Assembly: GCA_902796575.1 (NCBI GenBank) | Contig: CADBPS010000120.1 | Location: forward strand, 1 to 42,597 | Length of the DNA stretch: 42,597 bases | Source of the DNA: an uncultured Methanobrevibacter sp. | GTDB lineage: Archaea > Methanobacteriota > Methanobacteria > Methanobacteriales > Methanobacteriaceae | Direction of reading: 5' to 3' | In this document: positions 16,309-25,870 of the stretch, piece by piece | How the letters are laid out: every line of letters begins with the position of its first letter | How positions within the stretch are numbered: the stretch's first letter is position 1 | Notes under the pieces: generated by a model | What the model saw: only the letters and a program-made list of their open reading frames with translations | The model's database searches: none | What the model was told of the DNA's origin: nothing | Translations under genes and position numbers: made by a program

Positions 16309-17109
16309 ATGGAAAGTATAATCTCGAAAAATTTGGAAATGAAATTTCCTCCAATCGTATTACTTAAATCAGACATTAAACCAAAAGATGCAATTGGTCC
16401 AAAAACAGAAAATGGTGGATGTGCAATGAGTTTTGTTGCACAAACAATAGCTAAAAGAAAAACCACATATTTTGGTCGTGAACATATTGCCTGCGGTGGA
16501 ATATCAGTAGGTTTTGGATGGGGATCGGGTATGGCCAATGAAGACGCAATTGATTTTCAAGCATCGTTTTTATCATTGGGAGTTAATTCAGCTCCAGATA
16601 GGGAAGAATATGAAAAAAGATTAGAAAAAATGCCAAAATCCACACAGGAAATGTTTAAACATGGTGAAAGAATATATTGTGATTTTGATACTGCCAAAAA
16701 AGCTATTGAATCAAGACCCGTTTATGATGAAGGAAAATATGTGATTTTTAAAGGCCTTGAAGATTTAAGCGAAGATGAAATTCCAAAATCAGTTATATTC
16801 ACTGTTAATCCAATTGAATTAACAGTACTGATCCAGATTAATTCATCATTTAGAGATAATAATGCCTGTATTTTAACACCACAGGCATCAGCATGTCAGG
16901 CTATTGGAAATTTTGTATTTAGAGAAAGTGAAAGTGATAATCCAAAACCTATTTTAAGTCCAATTGATTTTGCAGGACGCTCAAAAATGAAACATTTCAT
17001 CCCCAATGATTATATGATAGTTTCAATGCCTTGGGAGTTATTTTTAAAACTTGAAAAGATAAGTGAAAACAGCATTATTCAAACAGATTTATGGAAAAAA
17101 TTCAGATAA
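16309..17109 (+). CDS. DUF169 family protein
   Basis: This is a soluble protein of 266 residues matching the DUF169 family found in archaea and anaerobic bacteria; its function is unknown. The N-terminal half has GGCAMSFV and CGGISVGFGWG, with two cysteines and many glycines. A later segment, LTPQASACQAIGNF, is typical of the family. I place the start at the ATG at 16309 (MESIISKN) because GAGGTG lies 7 bases before it. An in-frame GTG at 16300 is part of that ribosome binding site. Confidence 0.72.
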   Translation: MESIISKNLEMKFPPIVLLKSDIKPKDAIGPKTENGGCAMSFVAQTIAKRKTTYFGREHIACGGISVGFGWGSGMANEDAIDFQASFLSLGVNSAPDREEYEKRLEKMPKSTQEMFKHGERIYCDFDTAKKAIESRPVYDEGKYVIFKGLEDLSEDEIPKSVIFTVNPIELTVLIQINSSFRDNNACILTPQASACQAIGNFVFRESESDNPKPILSPIDFAGRSKMKHFIPNDYMIVSMPWELFLKLEKISENSIIQTDLWKKFR

Positions 17110-17335
17110 CAATTAAGTGTAATATTTTTATAGAATATACAATAACTGAAGTCCAATCTGTTAAAAAAAAAGCATAATTTAAAAAAGCAGAACCACAAAT
17201 CATGGCGAAAATATTCGGAAAATAATATGAACAAAAAAGAGATGATAAATAAATACCTGCAAAACAATCAGCTGTTTTTTATTAAAAAAAATAATATAAT
17301 GATGATGAAACTAATTTTACGTTAAACATCACCAT

Positions 17336-17800
17336 TTAGTCTCTGTTGAGAGTTGCTATTGCACTTTGTGCACCAGATTTTACATAACCGCTTTCATCAT
17401 CCAGTAATGCTTCCAGCGGTTCAATAGCTCTTTTTTCACCTAAGTTACCAAGTGCCCATGCAGCAGCTCCCCTAACTCTCCAGTCAGGATTATTTAATTC
17501 TTCAATTAATGGATCAACTGCAGCATCACCCATTCTACTTAGTGCTGTTGATGCTTCACGCCTTACAAGTTTATTATTATCACTTAATGTTAAAATTAAT
17601 GGTTTTATTGCTTTTTCATCATTTATTGCACCTAAGATGCTTGCTGCATGTAAACGGATATTTTTTTTCCTGCTTGATAAAGCAGATATTAATGGGTCAA
17701 CAGCTTCCTCACCTTTTAGTTCCAATGCTCCAACTGCATCTTCAACAACAAAATCATCTTTATCATTTAATTTTTCTATTAATTCATCTATTTCAGACAT
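17336..17800 (-). CDS. HEAT-repeat (PBS lyase HEAT-like) protein
   Basis: The 154 residues form about five tandem HEAT repeats of about 31 residues, each ending in an A-x-x-A-L-x-x-(M/L/I)-(G/N) helix pattern (for example HAASILGAINDEKA and GAAAWALGNLGEKRA). Such proteins are binding scaffolds. They sometimes regulate modification enzymes, but no catalytic residues are present. It is encoded alone, divergent from the isopropylmalate-type dehydrogenase gene, with TATA-like tracts between them. Confidence 0.8.
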   Translation of the reverse strand: MSEIDELIEKLNDKDDFVVEDAVGALELKGEEAVDPLISALSSRKKNIRLHAASILGAINDEKAIKPLILTLSDNNKLVRREASTALSRMGDAAVDPLIEELNNPDWRVRGAAAWALGNLGEKRAIEPLEALLDDESGYVKSGAQSAIATLNRD

Positions 17801-17889
17801 AAACTATCCCTCACAGTATAACAATCATTATATATAACTATATCTTTATATCTATATGTATAAAAGCATTTTGATGAAAGTGATATTAA

Positions 17890-18882
17890 ATGTATGATAT
17901 TGCAGTTATAAGTGGAGACGGAATTGGTTTGGAAGTTATGGAAGCTGCTGAATTTTTACTTGATAAGTTGGATTTAAATTTCAATTTTAATTATGGTGAA
18001 GCAGGATTTGATTGTTTTAATAAGAATGGCACTACTTTACCTGAAGAAACTGTAAAGATTGCAAAATCCAGTGATGCAGTTCTTTTTGGTGCATCAACAT
18101 CAACTCCTAACCAGCCAAGTCCAATAATTAATTTAAGAAAAGAATTAGATGTTTATGCTAATTTAAGGCCAATAAAATCCTATAAAGGAGTTAAATCAAT
18201 TGCTGATGATATTGATTTTATAATAGTAAGAGAAAACACAGAAGGATTATATTCTCAAAATGAATATTGCGAATGCGATAAAATGATTGCCGAGCGAGTA
18301 ATTACTCGAAAGGCCAGTAAAAAAATATCAGACATGGCTTTTAAATTAGCTGAAAGAAGAAATAAACTTAATAAGGTTACCTGCGTTCATAAAAGTAATG
18401 TTTTGAGAAAAACTGACGGTGTTTTCAGGGACTGCTTCTATGATGTAAGTAAAAAATATCCCGAAATAGCTACTGAGGATCTGTATGTTGATGCAACAGC
18501 AATGTATCTGATTACAAATCCGCTGGACTTTGATGTTATTGTCTCTACGAACTTATTTGGAGATATATTATCTGATGAAAGTGCAGGCCTTGTTGGAGGT
18601 TTAGGTCTTGCTCCATCAGGAAATATTGGTGATAAACATGGATTGTTTGAACCAGTTCATGGCTCAGCTCCGGATATTGCCGGAAAAAATATTGCTAATC
18701 CATGTTCAATGATACTGTCTGTGGCTATGATGCTTGAGTATCTCGATGAAAATGCAACCGCAACCATGATTAAAAATGCTGTTAGAAAAGTTGTTGAGGA
18801 AGGTAAAGTATTAACTCCTGATTTGGGAGGTAGTGCAAAAACAATTGAAATGACTGAAGAAATAATAAGGGAGTTAAATTAA
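17890..18882 (+). CDS. 3-isopropylmalate / homoisocitrate-type dehydrogenase
   Basis: This NAD-dependent beta-decarboxylating dehydrogenase (330 residues) has GDGIG near the N-terminus, the substrate motif LRKELDVYANLRP (about 84-96), RENTEGLYS (about 118-126), and metal/substrate residues in STNLFGDILSDE (about 220-231) and the cofactor segment EPVHGSAPDIAG (about 257-268). It could be LeuB (leucine synthesis) or AksF (chain elongation toward the 7-mercaptoheptanoyl group of coenzyme B); the sequence alone does not decide. Ribosome binding site GTGAT precedes the ATG. It is followed 1 base later by an acyl-CoA ligase gene. Confidence 0.85.
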   Translation: MYDIAVISGDGIGLEVMEAAEFLLDKLDLNFNFNYGEAGFDCFNKNGTTLPEETVKIAKSSDAVLFGASTSTPNQPSPIINLRKELDVYANLRPIKSYKGVKSIADDIDFIIVRENTEGLYSQNEYCECDKMIAERVITRKASKKISDMAFKLAERRNKLNKVTCVHKSNVLRKTDGVFRDCFYDVSKKYPEIATEDLYVDATAMYLITNPLDFDVIVSTNLFGDILSDESAGLVGGLGLAPSGNIGDKHGLFEPVHGSAPDIAGKNIANPCSMILSVAMMLEYLDENATATMIKNAVRKVVEEGKVLTPDLGGSAKTIEMTEEIIRELN

Positions 18883-18883
18883 T

Positions 18884-20350
18884 ATGCTGAATATTACAAC
18901 ATTTCTTGATGCCAATTCCAAGAGACTAAATAAGAATGTATTGTATAATCCCCGAAAGAATACCAAATATACTTCACGAGAAATATTATCAATTGTCTCG
19001 GAAATTGGGCGTGAATTAAAATCATTGGGGATAAAAAAAGGAAATAGAGTCATAATTTATTTAAATAATTCGACTGAATATTTGTTCTCATTATTTGCAG
19101 TATGGAGAATAGGTGGAATAGCTATTCCAACAAACAGAATTTACACCAGAACTGAACTGGATTATATTATCAATGACTCACAGGCAAAGCTGATAATAAC
19201 TGACTGTGAGCTTGATGGTATAAATACATACATTCCCGCAAACATCGATGAGTATAAAGATTGTGAAATTTTAGATGCGACACAAACTGAATGGAATGAT
19301 TTATGCCAGTTACAATATACTTCAGGAACAACAGGCAAGCCAAAAGGAGCCATGTTAACTCATGGTAATTATTTCACTGCAATACATAATGAATGTGATG
19401 TATTAACATTAAAACAGGATGATATATTTCTTGGAATCTATCCTATGGCGCATGTAGGACTGTCCTGGGCAATTGCCGCATTAAGGGTAGGAGCATATTA
19501 CATTTTAATTGAAGAATTTAATATGGATGAATACATTGAGCTGTGTGAAAAAGAAAAAGTCAGCATTTTAACTGGAATGCCTCCGGTAATTCATTCACTT
19601 ACAACAATGAATAAAACAAAAGAGCTGACACATGTACGTGAAATGATAAGTGGCGGAGGACCTCTGCATAAGAAAATATGGAAAGAATTTAATGAAACTT
19701 ACAATATTCCAATAATAAATGCATATGGCCTTTCTGAAACAATAGTAATCGGAACCGGAACTGTAATAAGACCACAGGATTATGAAGAAGCAGACCGCTA
19801 CGAAAGTGTTGGTCATCCAGTCTGTTTCTCAGAAGTTAAAATAGTAGACGAAGACAACCCGTTAAAAATTATGGGAAAATATGAACAGGGCGAAATTGCA
19901 CTTCGAGGTCCGGGAATAGCTAAAGGTTATTGGAGAAGAGAAAAACAGACAATTGAAGCATTTTTGGATAATGGTTGGTTTTTAACAGGGGATATCGGTT
20001 ATTTGGATGAAGACAACAGATTGTTCATAACAGACCGTAAAAAAGATATGATTGTTATGAGCGGATGGAAAATCTATCCGACCGAAGTTGAGGAAGTACT
20101 TCTCAAATATCCGAAGTTAAAGGAAATTGCAATATTCAGTGTAGAAGACAAACACAGGGGTGAAATACCTGTAGCGGCAATTGTATGGCATGATGATGCT
20201 GATCATGAAGGATTACTGAAATATGCACGTGAAAATCTGTCAAGATACAAAATTCCAAGAAAAATCTTCGATGTAGATGAACTGCCAAGAGTAAACGGAT
20301 GGAAATTACTTAGAAGAGAATTAAGAGAAATATATGGAAATAAGTGTTAA
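18884..20350 (+). CDS. AMP-forming acyl-CoA synthetase/ligase
   Basis: This ANL-superfamily enzyme activates a carboxylic acid through an acyl-adenylate. Signature motifs are YTSGTTGKPKGAML (about 144-157), YGLSET (near 280), TGDIGYLDEDNRLFITDRKKD (A7/A8 region, about 367-388) and a C-terminal Lys within NGWKLLRREL. The length of 488 is slightly short for the class. The start is one base after the dehydrogenase stop with GGGAG upstream, so the two are co-transcribed. The substrate is unknown; a 2-oxoacid-pathway intermediate or a branched/short acid is possible. The gene ends inside a perfect hairpin shared with argB. Confidence 0.8.
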   Translation: MLNITTFLDANSKRLNKNVLYNPRKNTKYTSREILSIVSEIGRELKSLGIKKGNRVIIYLNNSTEYLFSLFAVWRIGGIAIPTNRIYTRTELDYIINDSQAKLIITDCELDGINTYIPANIDEYKDCEILDATQTEWNDLCQLQYTSGTTGKPKGAMLTHGNYFTAIHNECDVLTLKQDDIFLGIYPMAHVGLSWAIAALRVGAYYILIEEFNMDEYIELCEKEKVSILTGMPPVIHSLTTMNKTKELTHVREMISGGGPLHKKIWKEFNETYNIPIINAYGLSETIVIGTGTVIRPQDYEEADRYESVGHPVCFSEVKIVDEDNPLKIMGKYEQGEIALRGPGIAKGYWRREKQTIEAFLDNGWFLTGDIGYLDEDNRLFITDRKKDMIVMSGWKIYPTEVEEVLLKYPKLKEIAIFSVEDKHRGEIPVAAIVWHDDADHEGLLKYARENLSRYKIPRKIFDVDELPRVNGWKLLRRELREIYGNKC

Positions 20351-20365
20351 ATTTTAACACTTATT
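20339..20365. terminator. bidirectional hairpin across two convergent stop codons
   Basis: AATAAGTGTTAA and TTAACACTTATT form a perfect 12-bp stem with a 3-base loop. The hairpin contains the TAA of the acyl-CoA ligase gene (20348-20350) and the stop of argB (20361-20363). It would fold in transcripts from either side. Confidence 0.6.
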
Positions 20366-21230
20366 CAAAAATCATTGTTCCAATGCCATTGGTAGTAAAA
20401 ATTTCAAGTAAAAGAGAATGTTTAATACGGCCGTCAATAATATGACAGGATTTAACACCATTTTCAATAGCTTTAACACAAGTTTCTATTTTAGGAATCA
20501 TCCCGCCTGTGATAATGCCTTCATCAATTAAATCCGGAACCTCACTTATCCTAATTTTTTGAATGAGTGAACTTGGATCGGAAGGATCTCTTAAAACACC
20601 TGGAACATCTGTCAGTATAATTAATTTTTCAGCATCACAGGAACTTGCAACTTCACCTGCAGCAGTATCAGCATTTAAATTTAAGCTAGTTCCATCTTCA
20701 GCAATACCTACTGGAGATATAACAGGAATATAATCATTTTCAACAAGCATATCAACCAAATCAGTATTAATCGAATCGACTTCACCGACTAAACCTAAAT
20801 CAACTTCCTCATCAAGACCGTCAACTTTGCTGGCACCTTTCCTGTGAGCATAAATTAAACTTGAATCTTTACCTGACAGACTGATAGCATCTCCATCATG
20901 CTTAATCAGTTCAGAAACAATATCTGTACTTATTTTCCCGACTAGAACCATTTCAATAATTTCCATTGTTTCTTCATCAGTGACTCTTAATCCCTGTATG
21001 AATTCCGGTTCTTTTCCTAATTTATCCATTGATCGGGATATTTCAGGACCTCCACCATGAACAATAATTGGTTTCATTCCAACATATTTAAGTAAAACAG
21101 TATCACGAGCAGTAGAGGACATTGCATCATCGTCAATCATTGCATGTCCGCCATACTTAATTAAAATTTTTTTACTATGAAACTTTTTGATATAAGGTAA
21201 AGCTTCAATTAAAACATCAATATCTTTCAT
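20361..21230 (-). CDS. argB: acetylglutamate kinase
   Basis: This amino-acid-kinase-fold enzyme phosphorylates N-acetylglutamate in arginine synthesis. Visible family motifs are [10 protein letters not shown] (about 22-31, catalytic Lys), [10 protein letters not shown] (substrate loop), FIQGLRVTD (conserved Arg), [11 protein letters not shown] (about 205-215) and LTDVPGVL. I choose the ATG at 21230 (MKDIDVL), preceded by GTGAT; the longer frame starts at a GTG within that site. argJ of the same pathway lies about 10 kb away on the same strand, so the arg genes are dispersed. Confidence 0.93.
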   Translation of the reverse strand: MKDIDVLIEALPYIKKFHSKKILIKYGGHAMIDDDAMSSTARDTVLLKYVGMKPIIVHGGGPEISRSMDKLGKEPEFIQGLRVTDEETMEIIEMVLVGKISTDIVSELIKHDGDAISLSGKDSSLIYAHRKGASKVDGLDEEVDLGLVGEVDSINTDLVDMLVENDYIPVISPVGIAEDGTSLNLNADTAAGEVASSCDAEKLIILTDVPGVLRDPSDPSSLIQKIRISEVPDLIDEGIITGGMIPKIETCVKAIENGVKSCHIIDGRIKHSLLLEIFTTNGIGTMIFE

Positions 21231-21272
21231 TAAAATCACTAAAATAAATATTTAATTCTTCATATTTAAAAG

Positions 21273-21854
21273 TTATTGATTTAAAAGAAAAACACCCGTC
21301 ATGAAGCTCCATACTATTAATGTATAAACAGATAGTCTTTCTAAAATAGGCATATAAATGGAATCCATGTTGAAAAACATAATCCAAAAGGCCAATAATC
21401 CAATGATTCCTAAAGACAATGTTAATTTTTGATATCCTGCAAAATCGGCCATTGATTTTGATATTAAAACAAGTAATATATTTCCGCCAAGAATAGCCAT
21501 TACTGCTCCAAAAGTATGGTATCCAGAAGTCAGAGGATTTCCGCCATGGATTAAACCTACAATAATAACGCCTAATGCAGTAACAACAGTCAATATATAA
21601 AATATACTCTTATTTTTAACAATATAATCCTTAAACTTAAAATAAACACCCAATAATAGTGTTAATCCAATAATTACAAAGGCAGAATTCATTAAAAATG
21701 AAAGTGGCGAAACTCCTGGAAATCCAAGTTCTGAAATGGTATGGACAGTATATGTATTCATCAGCACATCGTGAAAGTAAAATGCTGAAACTGCCTCTGC
21801 AATTAGATAATAAATGCTTCCAATCAGAAAAATATAACTTTTTTTATTTGTCAT
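21273..21854 (-). CDS. DUF998 family integral membrane protein
   Basis: The 193 residues comprise about six transmembrane helices. Between helices 1 and 2 is a conserved loop with TVHTISELG, and later HTFGAVMAILGG. These are features of the DUF998 family of uncharacterised membrane proteins. Its first 11 bases overlap the end of the large SAP/GNAT gene, so it is translated from the same message. Confidence 0.72.
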   Translation of the reverse strand: MTNKKSYIFLIGSIYYLIAEAVSAFYFHDVLMNTYTVHTISELGFPGVSPLSFLMNSAFVIIGLTLLLGVYFKFKDYIVKNKSIFYILTVVTALGVIIVGLIHGGNPLTSGYHTFGAVMAILGGNILLVLISKSMADFAGYQKLTLSLGIIGLLAFWIMFFNMDSIYMPILERLSVYTLIVWSFMTGVFLLNQ

Positions 21855-24408
21855 ATGCCTTGATACGCCGTTCTAACTCAATATTATGCTTAGTGCAATC
21901 CGGATTAACCAATAATTGTTCTAAAATATCTTTTGCTTCTTTTTTATCAAAGAGATACTCATCAAATCTAATATCCTCCCATGTATCATCAAAGCATTTG
22001 AGAATTTCTTTTTTAGAAATAACCTCTGATAAATCCTTTAAATTTTCAAAAACTGATGTTCTTAAAAGAGAGTGATATTCAAAACCAATAGGATTTAAAC
22101 TTAAACAGAATATTCTTAATATACATTTTAAAGCAGAACACTTATCATATTTATCTATATATAATCTGCTCTTGATACTTAAACAGTCAACCATATACTC
22201 CAAATCTTTAACTTCATAAGCCTTTTTAATGTGGGCATCAAGATATTCATGTGCCATATCATAAGGTTCACCGTCAGATGATAAACAGAACTTGTTAAAA
22301 TCGGCAAAGTTAAAATTTTTTAAAAATTTGTCATATATTTCAATCCACTTGTGATCCTCTAAAAATGCCCTTCCTTTTTTAGTGATGAAAAATCTTTCAT
22401 TATAAAATTGGCTGTAATCAATACCATCAGCAGCCAGCCTGTCAATGAGTTCCTGCTTTCTGCCGGAAACCTTCAATCCCCTGTTCTTCAACATCTCTTT
22501 TAACTCTTTGACAGTATAAATATGTGCATACTCACCCCAAGTCTCATCATTAACTTCATCTGTTGTTAAACCTTCATTGATTACATGTTCCCTTAAGGAA
22601 GGATCGTGAGAATTAGAATAAAATGCAACATCTATAGAATTGGAAATATCAATAACTTTCAAAATTTTGAAAATGTTAAGTTCTTTTCTTGAAGATGAAT
22701 CTGCCTCATCATCAAGAGCATAATTTTTAGCGAACAAGACATAAAAATCATCTAAAGTCAAATTATTAATATCATCAACAGGCTGAATATTATCTGAATA
22801 ATCATCTAAAGTCGTGTTATAGCTAGTGTCTAAAGACTGATTATTATCAAGATATCCGTACTTCTCAAAAAAACCATTGAAATCATCATTATCTGAAATT
22901 TTGGAGTCGAATTTTTCTAAAAATTCGTCTTCATCATAGTTTTCATCAAGCAATGAAGTGGTTACAAATTCCTTTAAATCTGGATTTTTGTCAATCATAT
23001 CAAAAAATTCAGACATTTCCGCATTATCCTTGCAAAAATCATCCCTTAATTCTTTGTTTTCTAATAATAAATTAACAAAAAGTGCAAAGTTTTTATCATC
23101 TTCTTCAGTGAATAATTCATTATCAGACATACCCTCTTTAAAAGAATTTTTTAAAAAAGGATTAGTAGCTATTTCATTAATCAATTCTACAGCTTCATCA
23201 TCATCTTCAAGAGAATCTAAAACACTTTCTCTGAACTTTTCATCATCAATTAACTTGGATAAAAACATGTCAAATTGTTTTTCTTCATCATTTTCAGTGT
23301 ATATATCCATGAAGGAATCTATCAATTCCATATCATCAAATTCTGATAAATCGACATCAAATAATGTGTTGAAACCACAGTTTAAACAGAATTTATTAGA
23401 AAGTGAAATCGGTTCACCACAATAGGGACACAATATTTCACCGATATTTTCTGCATCTGGAATTTTATTAAGATTATTATCAGATTCAGCTAGAAAAGTC
23501 AAACGTACCATTAAACCCTCATCAGATACAATTCCATCATTATATTCTTCAGTTAATTGATTTTTAATATCATAAGCCTTATCTATTGGAAGAGTACCTT
23601 CATCAACCATCCACCGCATATATGGAGATAATTCATCACCCCTACCAACAATTTCATCAAAATCCATTTCACAGGCAGGCAATTTTTCTTTTAAAGAAAG
23701 AATTGTAGAAATTACTTCTGCCTGATTCGAGAGGAATATGTCCTTGATATCTAAAAAATAATCTTCATTCAATAAATCCCGTCTTTTATTAACACAGTCA
23801 TGATCCAGGACATCATCATCTAAAAAATTGGAATACAATATTATACATGTATTTGGTGTTGAAATGTCTTCAACAATTAAAGTAGCGCATAAATCCAGAT
23901 CGTAAATATTGGAAGCATAGATATTATTGTCATCTACATCATAGGAATCATCAAGAGATTTAATGCAATGTGAAGGAATCTCAAAGGCAATAGCAGATAT
24001 AACAATATTGTCACTAATTTTTTCAGCAAGACCGTGGTGAATGAGAATTTCCACTACTTTACGGTTAGGCTGTGATATGAAAAGTTCACTGCCCCATCGA
24101 TAAAACATTAATACTTCGTTTAAAAACAGATTATTTCCCCTGAATTCAGGCAGTATATAAATTTCATTTAATGATACGCATCCAGGAGCGTTTTGTTCAA
24201 AGCATGAAAACCCAACAACCTTGTCTTCAAATAAAATTTCAGTAAAATAATCACCGTATGAATTTTCAACAGTATGTCCTTCATCCTTAATAGAATCTAA
24301 AATGTAAGGGTAAAACTTCTCTAAAATATCAGTACAATTAACCTGGTGTTCACCATCAATTGTAACCGGAATTTTATCCTCCCTAATTACATAATTTATT
24401 TTATTCAT
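21844..24408 (-). CDS. multidomain protein: GNAT-like, zinc ribbon, acidic region, SAP module
   Basis: The protein has about 854 residues. In order it shows a GNAT-like N-terminal domain (residues about 35-115; acetyl-CoA loop signature in ILPEFRGNNLF), a zinc ribbon with CPYC ... CLNC (about 325-345), a long Asp/Glu-rich middle (about 355-560) and a SAP nucleic-acid-binding motif (YTVKELKEMLKNRGLKVSGR, about 635-655). A ~190-residue C-terminal module follows. The same SAP-plus-C-terminal module makes up most of the next gene upstream. I choose the ATG at 24408 (MNKINY), 6 bases after GGGAG; upstream in-frame codons lie within that site. It overlaps the upstream gene by 8 bases. Function unknown; nucleic-acid-targeted acetylation is speculation. 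Confidence 0.65.
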   Translation of the reverse strand: MNKINYVIREDKIPVTIDGEHQVNCTDILEKFYPYILDSIKDEGHTVENSYGDYFTEILFEDKVVGFSCFEQNAPGCVSLNEIYILPEFRGNNLFLNEVLMFYRWGSELFISQPNRKVVEILIHHGLAEKISDNIVISAIAFEIPSHCIKSLDDSYDVDDNNIYASNIYDLDLCATLIVEDISTPNTCIILYSNFLDDDVLDHDCVNKRRDLLNEDYFLDIKDIFLSNQAEVISTILSLKEKLPACEMDFDEIVGRGDELSPYMRWMVDEGTLPIDKAYDIKNQLTEEYNDGIVSDEGLMVRLTFLAESDNNLNKIPDAENIGEILCPYCGEPISLSNKFCLNCGFNTLFDVDLSEFDDMELIDSFMDIYTENDEEKQFDMFLSKLIDDEKFRESVLDSLEDDDEAVELINEIATNPFLKNSFKEGMSDNELFTEEDDKNFALFVNLLLENKELRDDFCKDNAEMSEFFDMIDKNPDLKEFVTTSLLDENYDEDEFLEKFDSKISDNDDFNGFFEKYGYLDNNQSLDTSYNTTLDDYSDNIQPVDDINNLTLDDFYVLFAKNYALDDEADSSSRKELNIFKILKVIDISNSIDVAFYSNSHDPSLREHVINEGLTTDEVNDETWGEYAHIYTVKELKEMLKNRGLKVSGRKQELIDRLAADGIDYSQFYNERFFITKKGRAFLEDHKWIEIYDKFLKNFNFADFNKFCLSSDGEPYDMAHEYLDAHIKKAYEVKDLEYMVDCLSIKSRLYIDKYDKCSALKCILRIFCLSLNPIGFEYHSLLRTSVFENLKDLSEVISKKEILKCFDDTWEDIRFDEYLFDKKEAKDILEQLLVNPDCTKHNIELERRIKAYDK

Positions 24409-25324
24409 AGCCATCTCCCAGGAATTTTTCATTGAAATATCTTTCTCTCAAATCAAAATTTAAAACCTCGATATCCTCACCGGAAAGTGCTTTCATTAAT
24501 ATTTTGTATGAAATATTTTTAGGAACAGTAATATTGGAAATATTCGATTTTTTCCAGATTTTATTAAACCTTTTTTTCAAGTTTCCAAAATCAAAATGAT
24601 CAATTACATTTTTCAAATTTATAATATTAGCAGAGCTGATAATTTCATAAGTGGAGTAAGTCTTCGAATCCATATTAAAAGGATTTAAACCTAATATGAA
24701 ACGTTGTAAATCATAATCCAGGAATGATTCATAATCCTGGGCATATGCATAAACATGGGCTTTTGCGGATAATGCATCGATGAAAACTATAAACTGATTA
24801 CTGATTAAAGCACGGGATAATACCTCATCACAGAAATTCAATGCAGTATGAAAACTGTCCTCGGATGAATTTTCATAGAATAATTCATAATCACTAAATC
24901 TGAATGCTACAAGAGCAAACATATACAAATCTATCCATTCGTTTTCTTTAAGGAATTCTTTTCCCTTATCTGTTAATTTAATTTCTTCAGGTTCATCATC
25001 CATCAGCAGTACAAATTCCCGGTCAATCTTTTTTGACAATATTGGCATCGCTCTTTCAACAAGTTCGTGTTTTTTTCCCGAAACCTTTAAATTGTTTTCA
25101 CGGAGAATGTCTTTTAATTGTGCAACAGTATGTTTTTTAGAGATGATTTCAAATGCTGCTGAATTATCCCCTTTAGAAAGATAACCATTTTCAATTAAAT
25201 AATCAACACATTCATCAGCAGAAGAGAAAGTACCAAAATTACCTTCTTTTAGAATATAATCCAATTCATAACCTTTATCCAAAAAATTTAAAACATTAAA
25301 TACTTCTAATTTTTTTTCAGTCAC
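24401..25324 (-). CDS. SAP-domain protein, paralogous to the C-terminal part of the neighbouring multidomain protein
   Basis: This 307-residue soluble protein has a SAP motif HTVAQLKDILRENNLKVSGK at about residues 69-88. After it comes a segment LTDKGKEFLKENEWIDLY, which parallels ITKKGRAFLEDHKWIEIY in the downstream protein, and further helical similarity continues to the end (LSAKAHVYAY versus LSIKSRLYID; LNPFN versus LNPIG). SAP motifs usually bind AT-rich DNA. The two genes overlap and appear to have arisen by duplication, one copy having gained the GNAT and zinc parts. Biological role unknown. Confidence 0.65.
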   Translation of the reverse strand: MTEKKLEVFNVLNFLDKGYELDYILKEGNFGTFSSADECVDYLIENGYLSKGDNSAAFEIISKKHTVAQLKDILRENNLKVSGKKHELVERAMPILSKKIDREFVLLMDDEPEEIKLTDKGKEFLKENEWIDLYMFALVAFRFSDYELFYENSSEDSFHTALNFCDEVLSRALISNQFIVFIDALSAKAHVYAYAQDYESFLDYDLQRFILGLNPFNMDSKTYSTYEIISSANIINLKNVIDHFDFGNLKKRFNKIWKKSNISNITVPKNISYKILMKALSGEDIEVLNFDLRERYFNEKFLGDGYE

Positions 25325-25341
25325 TTAAACACCATTCATAT

Positions 25342-25692
25342 TTATTTTAAAGGGTCAACGTTTTTAAAAACATTAATGTTAAAATTCGTTTTCCAAGCAA
25401 ACTTTAAAAGACCGGCATGAATTAATTTTAAATCCTCATCGGAAATATCATTGATATAATATATCTTATCCGGAACATTATCCGCCCTAATCATGAATCT
25501 AAACATGTTTTGAAAACACCTAACAGAATATGGTTTCACAACAAAGATATCGTCGAGAATATATTCTATTAATTTATCCAATTGCCAGTCACTGGCATTT
25601 AAAATTTCTATCTCACAATCAGGATATTTATCAGCCAAAACTTGATTACATTCACTATCAATCATGAAAATTTTCATCCGGTCGTTATACAT
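25342..25692 (-). CDS. hypothetical protein
   Basis: This 116-residue soluble protein heads the minus-strand group with the two SAP proteins (17-base gap). I recognise no family. It has an alpha/beta pattern, with strands at MKIFMID and FVVKPYSV and a late Trp. The start is uncertain: ATG at 25692 or the second ATG at 25677 (MKIFMI). Neither has a strong ribosome binding site. It is divergent from the first Rpn-like paralogue, with 170 bases of AT-rich promoter DNA between them. Confidence 0.45.
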   Translation of the reverse strand: MYNDRMKIFMIDSECNQVLADKYPDCEIEILNASDWQLDKLIEYILDDIFVVKPYSVRCFQNMFRFMIRADNVPDKIYYINDISDEDLKLIHAGLLKFAWKTNFNINVFKNVDPLK

Positions 25693-25870
25693 TAGGTACT
25701 ATGTTTATCATATTAAAAAAAATTTACCATTTAAAAACAATATTGCATTAAGGTTATTATTTTGTATAAAGCCGTAATATTGTATGAAATTAGATTATAC
25801 TAATTTATAAATAATAAAAACCAATATTAATACACAAAATAAATTAACTTGGAAAAACAAGGTGAATAAA

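Noticed and set aside
17110-17335. Short ORFs between the DUF169 and HEAT genes (for example a 32-codon frame starting near 17227)
   Set aside because: No ribosome binding site, Lys/Asn/Ile composition typical of random AT-rich DNA, no recognisable sequence.
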